NCBI RefSeq assembly: GCF_031877795.1
Contig: NC_133971.1
Location: forward strand, 96,452,154-96,516,153
DNA length: 64,000 nt
Source of the DNA: Strix aluco
Taxonomy: Eukaryota > Chordata > Aves > Strigiformes > Strigidae
Direction of reading: 5' to 3'
The translations under genes and the position numbers were made by a program. The notes beneath the pieces were generated by a model. That model saw nothing but the letters and a program-made list of their open reading frames with translations. It was not told where the DNA came from and did not search any database. This document shows positions 23,080-35,153 of this stretch, piece by piece. Every line of letters begins with the position of its first letter. The stretch's first letter is position 1.

Positions 23080-25079
23080 GTAGAAAAAGTAATTAAAAAG
23101 AAGAGTCAGAGAGGCAGACTGCATGCAGGCAGGGTGGATATTATTTAAAAAAAGACTGTATTAGAATTTAAGGGTATATTTCTTATTTGAAAGAACCTTT
23201 GAAAAGAGCAAAGAAGCCTGAATAAATAACGAACTTCTTAAGTAAAAGGATGTATCTTCCAAATTTTAGGTTGTGCCCAACTGAGGAAAGGAGAGAAAAG
23301 CATAGGTTTGTTAAGTTAAATACAAAATCATAGTAAGACAGTCGGGACAAGACTGAGGTATAAAAGCTCATACATGTGTCCCAAACACACCAGAAAGCAG
23401 GAAACCTTGCAGCATCCCTTGATGACCAACACGTAAAGGGAGTTCTCCAGGATGAGGTCTGGCAGTAAAGCTGCCTGAAACCTTGCCCTCGGTGCCCGCT
23501 CGCAGAGAGCTCGGGGCAGTGCTGGCGCTGGCAGCCCCCACCTCGGGGAGAGCTCTGCTGGAAGGCTCTCGGGGGGCACGAGAGGCTCTGGAGCAAAGCC
23601 CTTAGAGCAGAGAGCAGCAGGCTGCTGGGGCCTCAGCACCTGCACAGACCTTGTCAGGATTTGCCGAAGTTCTGTTTCTGGAGAGGAGTGGGGTCACAAC
23701 AGTTCCAGCAGTTCTGAAAGGGCTCCAGGGGGGAACCACCCTCCAACAGGGCCAACTTTGTAGACAAATTGGTGGAAATGGTAACATGGGTAACGCACGG
23801 GCGATGTAAAATAGCAGGGAAGAGTCAGCAGTGTCTGGAGTGGGAAGGTGCCTTCGTATGTCTGCTACATCATCATGAAAAAGTGACCGAGCATGTGGAC
23901 AGGAGCGATCTGCCTGACACTGCTGGGTTTTATGAAAACTTTCAAGGTGGCCATAGGTGAAAAAGGAGGCTCCTTGCATGAGCCAGTAATTGATTACAGA
24001 GACAGGACAATCAGTTTTTGCAGTGCAGAAAGGTGACAAGCAGAGTTTCTTAGGGATCTGTGCTGCAACCTAATGTTAGCTATGCTCGTACATAATTTGT
24101 TAAAGATCATGAAGTGAAAAGTTTTACTGGTGATTATTAAATTATTAGAGATTATTTTAAAAAAAAGCCAGCTGAGAAGAGCCGCATAATTTCATGCTAC
24201 TGAGCGGGCATTAGTACGAGAAGATGATATTTAATATGGATAAATGCAAAGTAACACAGAGAGCCAACCCCAACACAAAAATTCAGTGCTATGTTCTGCC
24301 CTACTAATTCAGGTTCTAAACATTGCTGTAGGTAGGTTTGTGGAAGCATCAGCTACATCCCCTGTGGCTGTCAAACCAAACCAAACCAGACCCTCCCAAG
24401 CGGGCTGCTTCAGAGTCACTGGGAAGGAAATAGCAAACTGAGCAGAATACACTAAAATGCTACAGTCGCCATCCCTTCGTGCCCTCACCGTGATTACATC
24501 CAGCCTTCAGCTCCCCAAATCTTAGAGACGAAAGGCTAGAAAAGATGTCACAGTCAGCAAGAGGTGTGATAGGGCCACAGAGATGAGCAAAGATTAAGAA
24601 AAGCTCGAGTGCAAAGAGGGACTGGGTGTGCTACAGGTCTGCAGCCTAGAAAGGAACTGAAAGAGGGAATTATGAGCCACTAAAAGCGTAAATCTCTGGA
24701 GACGCTGAGCAGATAATTACTCCCATTAACCATAATATAAGAAACAGGAGAAATAAAATTAAATAATTAAAATTATGGAGGAGCAAACAAAAGTAATTTT
24801 TCCCACAGTATGTTGGAATTTGTTATTCCAGGATAATGTCAAAAACATACATAGTTTCAAAAAGGATTTTGACCAGTTCAGAGAAGGAAAACCTACCAAA
24901 GTCTACAAACTACAACATTACAGGCTCTGGTTGAGGCAGCCTTTGAGCTGTACGCTGCTGGCAGCTGGGAGGTTACGCAGCAGAAGTGTCACTGCGTGCT
25001 TGGCTTGCTTGTGTGCTGGCCACTGGCGGAGACAGGACACCAAACTAGATGAGCCTGAACATCAATTACACCAGTCTTA
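23080..25079 (+). mobile_element. Decayed CR1/L3-type LINE, + strand
   Basis: Several landmarks of old amniote CR1/L3 elements occur in the correct order on the + strand. TAGGGATCTGTGCTG (about 24050) sits in the reverse-transcriptase region. AATATGGATAAATGCAAAGT (about 24233) follows. A GGCCACAGAGATGAGCAAAG-like stretch (about 24573) comes with the CAGCCTAGAAAGG motif (about 24644). GTTTCAAAAAGGATTTTGAC lies at about 24854. The terminal AAACTAGATGAGCCTGAAC lies near 25042. Further left, the stretch from about 23080 reads as more diverged LINE sequence. No reading frame survives beyond short pieces, so the element is inactive. The boundary at about 25079 is the 3' end by motif; the left boundary is approximate. 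A GC-rich insertion or divergent patch lies at about 23470-23640. Confidence 0.65.
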
Positions 25080-25492
25080 GGGGCTTGGCGTTTTCCCCTG
25101 CAAGGGGTGACCCGCAGGTAGAGGGTTCGTGAAGACGGCGGGGTGGATGTGCCACGGGCAGCGTCCCGGCGTGTGGCACAGGCCCTGGCTGGTGTGACGG
25201 GGGCGGCATCGCTCTGGAGGTGCCACGGGGATGGAGGCGACAGCCCTGGGTCAGGCAGTGCTGCAGCCAGCGTGTGCATGACTCGTTGGTAACAACTGTG
25301 TTTCTCATGAATCTGTTAAAAGTTTCTGGGTGCAAGCCTGTCATCAGATCCCATCTCGTGGTCCGCCGGATGCTCTCCCTCACCTGGGCAGTGGCACACG
25401 GAGATGACTCCTGCGTCGCTGAGTGAGCCCGACAGCACGTGAACATTTCAGAAACTTTACTTTTCGTCACTTTTCCATAAAGGTTTCAGGTT
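25080..25492. other. Intergenic with a CpG-rich patch
   Basis: Immediately right of the LINE is a roughly 200-base patch (25085-25280) with about 15 CpG by eye. The rest is unremarkable. It is too small to call a promoter with confidence, and no recognisable exon is present. Confidence 0.4.
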
Positions 25493-25590
25493 TCTTTTTT
25501 TTTTTTCCCTTCCTTTTTTTTTTCTCCCCAGGGATGTCTGACTGGGATTATCAGTACCACAGTTATCTGAACAAAACCAAGATTTACTAA
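25493..25590 (+). other. Strong acceptor-like tract plus 18-codon ORF
   Basis: A polypyrimidine tract of about 40 bases (25491-25529) ends in CTCCCCAG at 25531. This is a textbook 3' splice-site signal. Two bases later an ATG at 25534 opens an 18-codon frame (MSDWDYQYHSYLNKTKIY) that stops at 25590. I do not recognise the peptide. It could be the start of an unannotated exon of a transcript running toward NEDD4L, or a T-rich tract that happens to end in CAG. No matching donor was identified. Confidence 0.2.
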
Positions 25591-28480
25591 GCACAGACAG
25601 AACGTGAAATCCAAGCGAAAGAAACTGTTTGCATAACAAATCTCATGATATTTGCATTTCTCATGAACTAAGCAAGGTAAGACATTCTCAGCTTAATTAC
25701 CGAGAAGGAAGAAAAGCCTCTGCAGCCTGACAGCGGTACTCTGTCTCTCATCAGCTTGGGGCCTGACACTGCTCGCTGGGGACCTGTATCCTCCATTCAC
25801 CCAACCGATCAAGTTACCCCACTGACTGGAAAACTGACATGCCGCGAAAGACAGGAAACTGTAAAGATTTCCTGTATCATCCAAAAAACAGGCCACTGAC
25901 TACATCAAAGACCTTTAAGAATAATTAGCAGCCACTTTTCAAAGCCTTTGTGGTACCACACCTCACAGATCAGGTCATACAATTCTATTAAGACTCTTCT
26001 TAAAATATCCCAAAAATGTGGGGTTTTTTTTTCCTTTCCTGTAAACTATGAATAGTTTAGTACAGACCTTCTATCAATTTATTTAATGTTAATTTTGCTA
26101 TTGGCTCAACTTTACAAAGAAAGAGAGAATTTTGAAATTTGCCGTGAAGGTAAAAAAACTGCTACTTCTGAGAAATACTGTTTCAGGAAACATTGGAGTC
26201 ATGCATTTTCAACCCACTCCTTTAGAAATAAATGCACAGAACTGCACAGCACAATAATCAAAATTAGATTATATATTCTATTCCTTGTTGTAAGAGGAAA
26301 GGACTGTCCATGGGGGAGTGATCCTAAATACAAAATTGGCTTCATGGCCTTCACTGTTTGTAAGTTCAGGTCCTAACTAGGAGCATTTAGATGTACCTAA
26401 AAATCATTCTTAAAAACAAAACAGCAAAGCCCCCTTTGACTGATGAAAACCAAGCAGATCAACTCGCTTTTCCTGAATAATCCTACATTCCCTATAAGCA
26501 AAGTAATTGACATGAATTTTACAGTTTCTTTGGCTATTGGAGAAAGTCGTTAATTAACAAGAGAAGAGACAACTTGGAAAATGAATGCTTTGTTAAAATG
26601 AACTAAAAGTGAAGGAAAAAAAGATAAAATGTTTGATCTTAGGTGACTTATGGTAGATTTTATTTAATATTTATTTTAAAATTGTATCATTTTCATAGCA
26701 GTCTCAGTATGGCACCGTAGCATAAATATTGAGAAGCAGAACAATTTTGTAAAGAAATACCTGACAAAAACAGTCAATACTTATACTGATTTTCTCCTGG
26801 TAGTTCTCAAGAAGACACACTTTTTGTGTAAATCTGAATGTTCTCTGCCTTGTTTTCCTTAAACCTGTGTTTAATCCATCTTCCTGTCAGCCCTGAAGAA
26901 GCTGCTGATGCCGGGGCTGGGCGCGGTTGGGTTGGGCGCTGCGGCTCCAGCTCTGCGCTGGTGCTGCTGCGGGAGGTGTCGGCCCGGCTTCCCTCCCCTA
27001 CAGCATCCCCTTCGTTGGCGCTGGCACTCGCCGGCATTGTGCTGCATCTTGAGGCAAGAAAGAAAATGATTCATCTTTCTTTGGCGATTGTTTTGGTTAG
27101 TTTGCACTGCCGCTGACATGGGGTAGGAAGTTGTGAAAGCAGCTCTTTCTGTCGAACGTATCGGCGCTTTCTGCCTGTGCCTGTCTGACAAACACCCAGA
27201 ATGTTCAAAACCACAGGGAAGTTACAACACACTAAAATCCTGTTAAAGGAGGGGCAAGCATCTTGCTCATGCCTGAAGTATTATATCGTTACTGGAAACG
27301 GAATAACAATTAACCTAGCCAGAAGTCAGGCCAGACCCTTCCGCCACTGGAGACAGAAAAATTCCACTGACTTTAGAGCCAGCAAAGCCTAGCACAAAGG
27401 TAAGAGTAATGCACCCTTCGCATTCAGGGGATGATACTCATGAAATGGGTTGGCTTAAGAAGTGCCCACTCTGAAGCCTCGGTTTATGTTGCCTAAAGCT
27501 ATTTCGTACTTTAACATATCAGTTCATATTGCCTAAAGCTATTTTGTACTTAATGACATGCAGCTAGAGGAAATTCTAGTGTGGGATTTTTACCTGGTTG
27601 ACCCACAGTTACCATAATTTGAGGACACTCAGCCCAGTCCAGGCAGCAAGAAGGTTTCTGTCTTTTGAGGTGTTTCCCTGGGCGTTTCCACCAGACTGTA
27701 CCAGAACCCTTTTCAAAAGGGTATCTCGATACAGGCCAGGGGATTACTGTTTCATCCTCATAAAGTCATCAAACCAGAAAAGAACAGAATTGAGAAAATA
27801 ACAATAATAAAATATTAAAAGCTATTTATGTTTTGTGGGAGTTTGATTCAACTTGGTTTATAGCTTTGATGAGTTTTCTATGACATTTTCAATTTCAATT
27901 TCAAAATACTAACATGTTTTTGAATCGTTTATCTTTTACGTTCAGAACCAGTATTCTGTGTTCAGAACATTATTCAGCCCCTAGACATTTCAATAATGCT
28001 TTAAGATAAATACTGACAATATAGATGCAATGTTGTCATTCAGACATAATCCTGATAAAATGTTAACATTTCTTATGAAATTTTACCAGAAAAAAAAGAG
28101 AAAAATTTTCACTGTTGATGAGTCTTACTGTGAGAAGAGTCTTTTTTTTGAGCAGAAGATTGTTCCGTAACAGCATTAAATATTGAACTATGTTGAAGTG
28201 TGTCTGTAAACAGCCTTCTCTCAGCTCAGTATGATGTAGATTTATTTTCTCCTCTGTGGAAGTAATGAAATTCTATTGTAAACGAAGGACTCAAAAGACG
28301 GCAAGATAAAATCTGTAACTTTCTGTTATTACTTTTACGACTTGTTAAGCTCAGTGGAACTAGCGATACATTGTGAACAGAACATTTAAAAAATCCCATT
28401 TGAAATCACTGGAGAGCAATAATCATTTAAAAGACCAAGGAATTACAAAAATCAACACACAGCTAGTTCCCCATCAAATG
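25591..28480. other. Intergenic, mostly AT-rich, no gene recognised
   Basis: AT-rich DNA with a small GC-rich pocket at 26900-27030. A 40-bp tandem duplication at 27482-27561 is listed separately. I found no exon or intact element. Confidence 0.5.
27482..27561. repeat. 40-bp direct tandem duplication
   Basis: GCCTAAAGCTATTT plus flanks occurs at 27491 and again exactly 40 bases later at 27531. The two copies differ at only a few positions (for example TTTCGTACT versus TTTTGTACT). This is a simple local duplication. The C-to-T change between copies is of the kind left by CpG decay. Confidence 0.85.
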
Positions 28481-28960
28481 AAGCGCGGTCTCGTCTGCGT
28501 GGTTTTTAACTACTGTTGTCGTACACAACATCTAACGACGTTGCAGCCGCGAGAGGGAGAGCACAGTTTGCCCTATTTTCACGCCAGACGATCTGTGGTT
28601 TGTGTCTAACGAGGCCGGGTAGTCAATCCGTTCCACAGTTGTCGCTCGATGCCTCAGCCCTAACACCACTTGTTTAAAAATAGTCTGATCGCTCACGTAA
28701 GGAACGAGGTGCTGTCATAGGGGCGATGGCCCCGTGGCCTGGCGCTGCCCACGGGGCTGCTGCGGTGACCCAAGGGAGAGCGGGAGCGGGTGGCGCAGGG
28801 CAGGGGCACGGCCCCTCAGCCCCACGGGAGAGGGGATGCTTGCCCGCGGGCTGGGGCCTGCTGTGGCCTCGGTGGGCTAGTGGCCAGCATGGTGCGGTGC
28901 AGCCGGGACAGGCAGGGCGGGAAGAGTCCTCCATGGCCGGCGGCCGGTCTGGCCTCTGCT
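28481..28960. promoter_or_regulatory. Orphan CpG island with unusual left half
   Basis: The left half (28481-28660) is only about 50 percent G+C, yet I count about 16 CpG, which is more than chance would give at that composition. This is exceptional for a vertebrate background. The right half (28720-28960) is conventional GC-rich CpG island sequence. The combination suggests either a genuinely unmethylated regulatory element or recently acquired DNA whose CpGs have not yet decayed. No exon is recognised in it, and the open frames on both strands at 28674-29069 look like composition artefacts. Confidence 0.5.
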
Positions 28961-29864
28961 GTGCTGCCAGAGCATTCCCAGCTCCCAGTAACCAGAACAG
29001 CACGTCATCTGGGGCGGACTCTGGCAGCAGTTTATTATCATAATGCTGTTTGGTAAGCCAGTGAGGCATCCATCTGATTTCCTAAAGAGCATTTGCTGCT
29101 TAGGTTGTGGCTCTTAATCTGTTCAAGCCAATTCTATAAAATCCAAACCATCTGTATTTGTGAAGATCATGGTTTATTTAGATTTTCTTTGTGTCTGCTG
29201 TCAGTGGATGATTAAAAGTACCAGGGATTTGCAGTGTAAAGTCTATATATTGGCATGTTACAGTGACCTTCTAAGTAGTGTCTCCCAGTATTTGAGTAAC
29301 AGCTGGTACAGTTAAGTCCAGCAGGAAAACAAATAACGGCTACAAATAATGGAAATAGCTAAGCTTTTGCAGTGCATAGTGGCTGCAAACAGTGGGAATG
29401 GCAACACTTTTGCAGTGTTTCAGCCTGTTCACTGGGCTTTTGGTTTATTCATCATTACTGAAGTTTTGCTGTTAAATACACAGCAATGTTTAGGTAACAT
29501 TTTTGTATCATGTATGCGTGGTATTTCTAGGAAAATGGCGAAGCAGTCACTAAAGGTCTGTGCCAACAAGCTTGCTGAGGGCCCCAAAGAGGACTCCTGT
29601 AACATTTGTATTGAGATATTCAATTAGCTCCCTTGGCTAATGCTTCTCTTTTTCTTTTTTCCCTCCCAATTTTCTCCTACCTCTCTCCTGAAAGTAACAC
29701 TAACAGATTCTGTTGCATGACTCAGCAAGAAGGCAGGACTTAATGTTTTCATGGCAGCTCCGTGCACAGGTGCCACACAGCCCCCGGGAGCTCCTCTGTG
29801 ACAGGCCCTGCGAGGCGCGGTGGGACCGGGCACTGCAGACTGCTGCTGCAGCACGGTGCCACGT

Positions 29865-29975
29865 TGCCTGGGGCCTTGTCCGGTCAGATTTGGAATATCT
29901 CTAAGGATGGACTCCAGCCTGTCTGGGCAGTCTCTTCCAGCTCACCCACCTGCATGGTGCAAACTTCTTTCCGTA
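29865..29975 (-). mobile_element. CR1 LINE fragment, minus strand
   Basis: The + strand reads CTTGTCCGGTCAGATTTGGA then ATATCTCTAAGGATGGACTCC then CTGTCTGGGCAG, followed by TCTTCCAGC. This is the antisense of the familiar CR1 3'-region phrase (upstream GTTGCCCAGAGAGG, then GGAGTCTCCATCC, then TTGGAGATATTCAAAACCCG). Only about 100 bases are recognisable. Sequence to the left (29730-29865) may be more diverged CR1 or unrelated. Confidence 0.7.
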
Positions 29976-32900
29976 GGTAATCAGGCTTTCCCGTGCTCCA
30001 GCTTGCCCCCGTATCGTCTCAGCCCCACCGTGTGCTCCAACCCCGCATTGTCGCCGTGGCCGTGGTATGTCAGCCTGAGAGCCCGGCCTGGCTGTGCCCA
30101 AGCCCCCATCGCCTGCGAGTCTGGGCCGTGGCACCCGGTGTTCCTTCCACATTCCCTGTGGAAACACCAGGAGTGAAGGACGGGCTGAGGCCGGGGAAGA
30201 CGTTATCACACTGGTGAGGTCACGGCTGGGCTGAGCGCCTTGGCTGCGTCCGCAGAGGAGCTGCTGTGTGACAGACCACACAGGCAGAACTTCCCTGTGG
30301 TTACTGTTATTCCTCTGCTCTGATTTAAGCAGCTGCAGTGTCCGCGACGTGCCAACACGGCGTCACACGCCCTCTGGAAGTGCGAGCCAGAGGCAGAGAG
30401 CCCCGCATTCAGCCTTGGGTTACTTTGCTGAGTACCGCTTCAGGACGAGCTCTTACAGCAACATAGCCTCCTGAAATTTGGAAGTTTGAGGAATTATTTT
30501 CTGTATGACACTGATGTGGATTTGCTGCGGTGCTGCCACACGTTTTCTAGGTGTACTGGCAGCACAACTGGCAGAGCTTGGAACATCTTTTGAGTGCTTT
30601 CTATGTTGTTCATTATCGTGAACCTGATCGGATTACTAATAGGAGATGTGTTGTTTTAACTTCTTCTAACATGCAATTGATACAGAATAGTTTGTGAAAT
30701 ATTTCCAAGTTACTGTAAAAAAATATAGGAGTTGATCTTAGGGGCCCTGATGTAGCAAAGAACTAACAGCAAGTGCTTCATCTTAAGCACACGCCATCCA
30801 TTTCGGTTTAGCAAAGCACGTAAGTGTTTGGCTGAACTGTGGCCAAGGAGTTTTGGCAACCGCTTCGTTCGAGGGAAGGGTTTTCTGTCAAGTGCATTTC
30901 CTTGGTGCCTGCTAATGTGACACAATCTCAATGCCAAGAAGTGAGCGTTGTCCGGCAGGCACTGACGGCAGTAAAGGGCTTTACGCTCTGCCTCAGCTCT
31001 TCTCTGCCTGAAGGCTTGCTCAGGTACTAGGTGGGTTGCTTTTCACTTGGGAAGAAGTGGAGTTAAAATACTCCTACTCCATATGTAAATTTCCACACGT
31101 TGAAGGGAAATGCATTCTTAAACTATTGCATTTAGTTGTTAAAAATTATGAAAATTGGGTCAGGTGAATCTAGGCTGCCTGTGAATGACAATCCCATCCC
31201 CACCTGCAGCTGGACGCCTGCGAGGCGGATGCCTTTGTGGGAGCTCATTGCCTTGGGCTTCGTACACTCAATAGAGGGAAAGAGGCACTTTCATGGTAAC
31301 ATTCATTTGACTTTTTTCAGATGTCTGCTTCAGGATGATGAGATGAATTGCATTTCAAAAGCTCCTGATTCTCTCTGTTGAGGATAAAAGGATCCCAGAG
31401 TGACTAGGTCAGATGAATTTGGTCCTTGTGTCCATAAAAATGGAACTATAGAAACAAGCAGCAGTAAAAGGCAGAGCTGAAGCAATTGAAAAGTAAAATC
31501 TGCTTACTTCATTAAATCTGATACAAGTATTTGAAAATCGCAGAATATGTCATGAACCTCCCGGAAATGTCTTCTCATTAATAAAAAACCTAAAAGCTAA
31601 AAAAAAAATAGTAAAACTGTAACTTGTAATTGTAATAATAGTAATTGGAAATAATTCCTTTCAAGTGCAATGGGGCTATAAGCTTTCCCACACTGGAGGA
31701 GTTCATAGCTCATAGACTGTGATATCAGGTATCATCGAGTCATTGTGGGAAAAATAGAAAAATTACCTGGGAAGGGATAAGACCAAAATTAGTACAAAAG
31801 TTAGAGGACAGTATTATACTTCAATCTGAGCTAAAAATGAAACAAAAATATATATCTGATACAAAAATGAATGTTGATGGTGCAATGCAGAGAAAAAAGT
31901 GTATTACAAAACTTCGGTTCAGAGTATACAGAAAAAAAGGAATTGAAAGAGACAGGGAGCAAGTGTGTTCCTTGGGAAATGAGCGTTTCTGATCTCATTC
32001 CTCTTAATCTTTCACACATACTCTGAGGAAGAGATTTAAAATATACTTGAGATTTCTTGGGAGAGGTCTAGTACACTGGGATAGAGTGAACTCCATGAGT
32101 AGGGTTATAAGAATATACTGAATGCAAAGTGAGAAGTTTTCCTGTTTACCAGCTTATTTTCCCATGATGGACACTGGTGCCTGACAAGAACATAAAATGC
32201 TATTTATGTTTTTATCTGCTCAGCAGACCCTGTCTGTCATCCAAGAGTGGACTGCTGGATTGCACGAAACTACCCTGCTAGTTCAAGCTTGTCCAGAGGC
32301 TGATAGTTCTGATCCTAAAGGACATTTTTTTGTGAAATATAGTCTGTCACTTGGCATTGAGAAGCAGGAAAAAAAAAATCCCTGTTGTACTTGGAGGATG
32401 TTTGAGCATTTACACTGTAATACCAAGGGGAAAAAAATCACATTAGTGGTGACAACTTCCTGAGCAAATCTCCTCCAAAGAGAACTGATTGGAGGCTAAA
32501 GATGGGCACGTGCTCAGGTATTTTTATGAATTTTATTTGCCATATGAGAGAATGAAAAGCCAATGGACTGTGGGTCCATGCAGGAAAGCAGATAAAGTAC
32601 TTTTTCTCCAGAGAAGTACGCACTGGCATTATTCAGCTATTTAGTATGAGCAGGGAATGGGCGGCAAGCGTGTGCCTACATTAAAGGGATGAGATTTTTT
32701 TATTAATCTGTGTAGTCAGCCCAGGGCACATTGCTGCTGGAGGACGTTGCTGAGGAAGTGGCTGGAGAGATTTAGGGCAGGATTAGGCGTTTATACGAAT
32801 AGGAGTAGCGTCTGCTGTTAGGCAGACGAGGTTAAAAGAGTTAGGAGGGATCCCACCCCACAGCCCCAGCCCGGAGCTGGCGGCTGGCTGGACTCTGCTC

Positions 32901-33079
32901 CCGCTTTGGCTCCGGGGCTGCTGCTGGAGGGCCCGAGGCCCCGCTCTGCCGCAGGCAGGGTGAAGGCGGGTGCAGGGACTCCTCCCCTCCCACCTGCCCA
33001 CACAGACCTGCCAGGGAGTGCCGCGTCCTCCTCCCTCCCGGCTGCATCCCGTCCCACACACTCGCATGACGCTTAATCT

Positions 33080-33420
33080 TCAGCTGACAATTACCATCCA
33101 TAATATATATTTAATCCATCTTTTCTCCGAAAATTTTAAATAATTAATGGGCCTCTGTTATATAAAGAGGCCAGTTATAAATCATCTGAGCTGCACCTAG
33201 ATGATGTCAGCGTTCTCAAATGAATTACATCTCTCCGGGGCCATCTATTATTCTAAATACAATTCTGAAGAGGAATTATGCATGTCACATTCATGAGCAA
33301 ATAAACAAGTAATCTCCATCACGGATTTGATACTAAAGCTTTACAATCCAATAGGGTTGATGCGTTAGTGGCAGAGAGTACTAATTTTCTGCTCTGTCAT
33401 CAGAGATCCTTTCCTCCAGC
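33080..33420. promoter_or_regulatory. Candidate conserved enhancer-like element
   Basis: This repeat-free block contains a TAATTAATGG homeodomain-type site (about 33140), a TGATGTCAG CRE/AP-1-like site (about 33203), ATTATGCATG (octamer-like, about 33276) and AAATAAACAAG (forkhead-like, about 33299). There is no simple-sequence content and the edge against a GC-rich pocket on its left is sharp. It lies about 3.4 kb upstream of the NEDD4L start codon, so NEDD4L would be a natural target. The call rests on motif density and texture; conservation has not been tested. Confidence 0.3.
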
Positions 33421-35088
33421 TTATTTACATACCTGTTTCTCCCTTGGGTGGAACCTGTTGACGGGAGTGCTATCTGATTTTACAAAAACAACAGGGTAGA
33501 GGCTGTAACGTGGAAGTAAAAACCCACGGCTGTGGTTTAGGAGGCCCGGAGATGGCCTGGCGGCGCACACATCCAGGGCTCACCCTTTGTGGTCACGTGT
33601 TGCAGAAAGGATCTGGATTTGGAGATTTCCGTGTATCACCAGCTTTACGGTGTTCAGATTACAGGCCAATTAATACAGTCATTGAATTCCAGTCACCTGT
33701 TTCCTTTTCTTTCTGTACTACAGAAATACAAACGTTCCTGATCATCCATGCCGGGTTCCTAAGTTTCCTGCTCATGGTCTCAGCTGCTGACACGTGAAGA
33801 TACTGGTTCGCAATGACTGAGATGAGTTTAGGAAACCGACTGCTGAAAAAAGTATTTTAAGGACTCCTGAAATCATACAGTTTGAGGTAACTGAGTACCA
33901 CCTGAATTTCCCAGAGCTAGCCCTTCAGACTGGGACGCAGTTTACCTCTGCCTTGTGGTCAGATCCCCAGAGATGAGCCAAGGCTTGTATCATGGCAAAG
34001 TGGCACAGAAGAAAAAGCCTGAAGTGGCTCGTGCTGTTCAGAGCTCTGAAGCTGTAATACGAAGGCTTAAAGCAAGACAGAGGTGACTGAAGAGAAGGAC
34101 CCTTGGGGAGGGGAATGATGTCAGAATCCTGACTTTCTGCAGCATCCAGGGGATGAGAAGTGGTGGAGCTGCTTCTGTTGAGCTGTTGAAGCAGGTGATG
34201 GAAAAGCATGGGGAAAAGCTAGATCCAGATTTGAGAGTGATCGCTGAGCTCAGGAGAAAGAGCAATAAAACTGAATTTATCTTGACAGGAGAAGCGCTGA
34301 ATGAGCCCGGTGCCCAGGCGCTCCTGTGGAGCTGGCCATCCGAGGGGACGCCGGGACAGGTCCCCCGAGGCAGGGGAACAGAAGCGGTTCCAGCGTGCGG
34401 TGCTGGGGGAGACCCTGCCGAGACGTGCCGGTGTTAACTGCATCGCATGAGGTTTATGACCAGGAGACATTGGTGTGAGTACAAAGGCTAATGCCTCCAC
34501 AGGCTGTACTTGAGCAGCTTGCCGTTTTAGCTCTTGTGCTCTGCTGCCTGGGCAGAGGTCAGATCCTTCCCTCCCTAGAAAGAGCTTTCGTACAGGCTGG
34601 AAAAACACTTTCTGGCTTACGGACTGCTTGTGGAATCTCTCCAGAAAAAGGGATCTCCTATTTCCCTTTCCCCTCGGCTCTCGGGAGCAGAAAACACATG
34701 TAAGATGATATCTGAAAATGCAGAGGCTGGGATGTCTGTCAGGCAGACATACCTCTATGACAAAGCTCCTCTAGCGATGGTTTTTTTTTGTTAGTGGCCA
34801 ATTTACCCTTTGCTGTAAAAACACAGTAAGAGGAAAACAGTTCCCGGGCCATCATGACCGTTTTCTGTCGGTGACAGGCCGGCTGCGGGGGCTGCTGTCC
34901 CCCCGTTCTTTCCCGTATTCCTCCTCCTGGACGTCCCCAGTGCCTTGCTGGAGACACGGGTAACAGGAGACGAGACGAGTTTCTGTGCTGCCACAGCTCA
35001 GGGCCTGATGCGCTCACGCAAACCGCTGCTGGTTCCCGTGCAGGTTACTGAGCCAGACCGTGCCGCGAGCCCTGCGCCAGGCCTGTGA

Positions 35089-35153
35089 AGCTAAAGCTAA
35101 AGCCAAGGCTAAGGCTAAAGCTAAAGCCAAGACTAAGGCTAAAGCTAAAGCCA
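35089..35153. repeat. (GCTAAA/GCYAAG)n hexanucleotide array
   Basis: About eleven hexamer units alternate among GCTAAA, GCCAAG, GCTAAG and ACTAAG. Read in one + frame it would give an alternating Ala-Lys tract like a linker-histone tail, but the frame has no start codon upstream before a stop (about 35007) and ends at about 35210. It is therefore treated as a minisatellite just outside the promoter island. Confidence 0.92.

Larger units (their letters stand above)
28961..35088. other. Intergenic proximal 5' flank of NEDD4L
   Basis: There is no recognised gene. The block contains a CR1 scrap at 29.9 kb, a compact GC-rich pocket at 32840-33060 and, directly after it, a repeat-free AT-rich block that resembles an enhancer (33080-33420, listed separately). 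A weak interrupted hairpin lies near 30139-30171 (GGTGTTCC...GGAAACACC). Confidence 0.5.
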
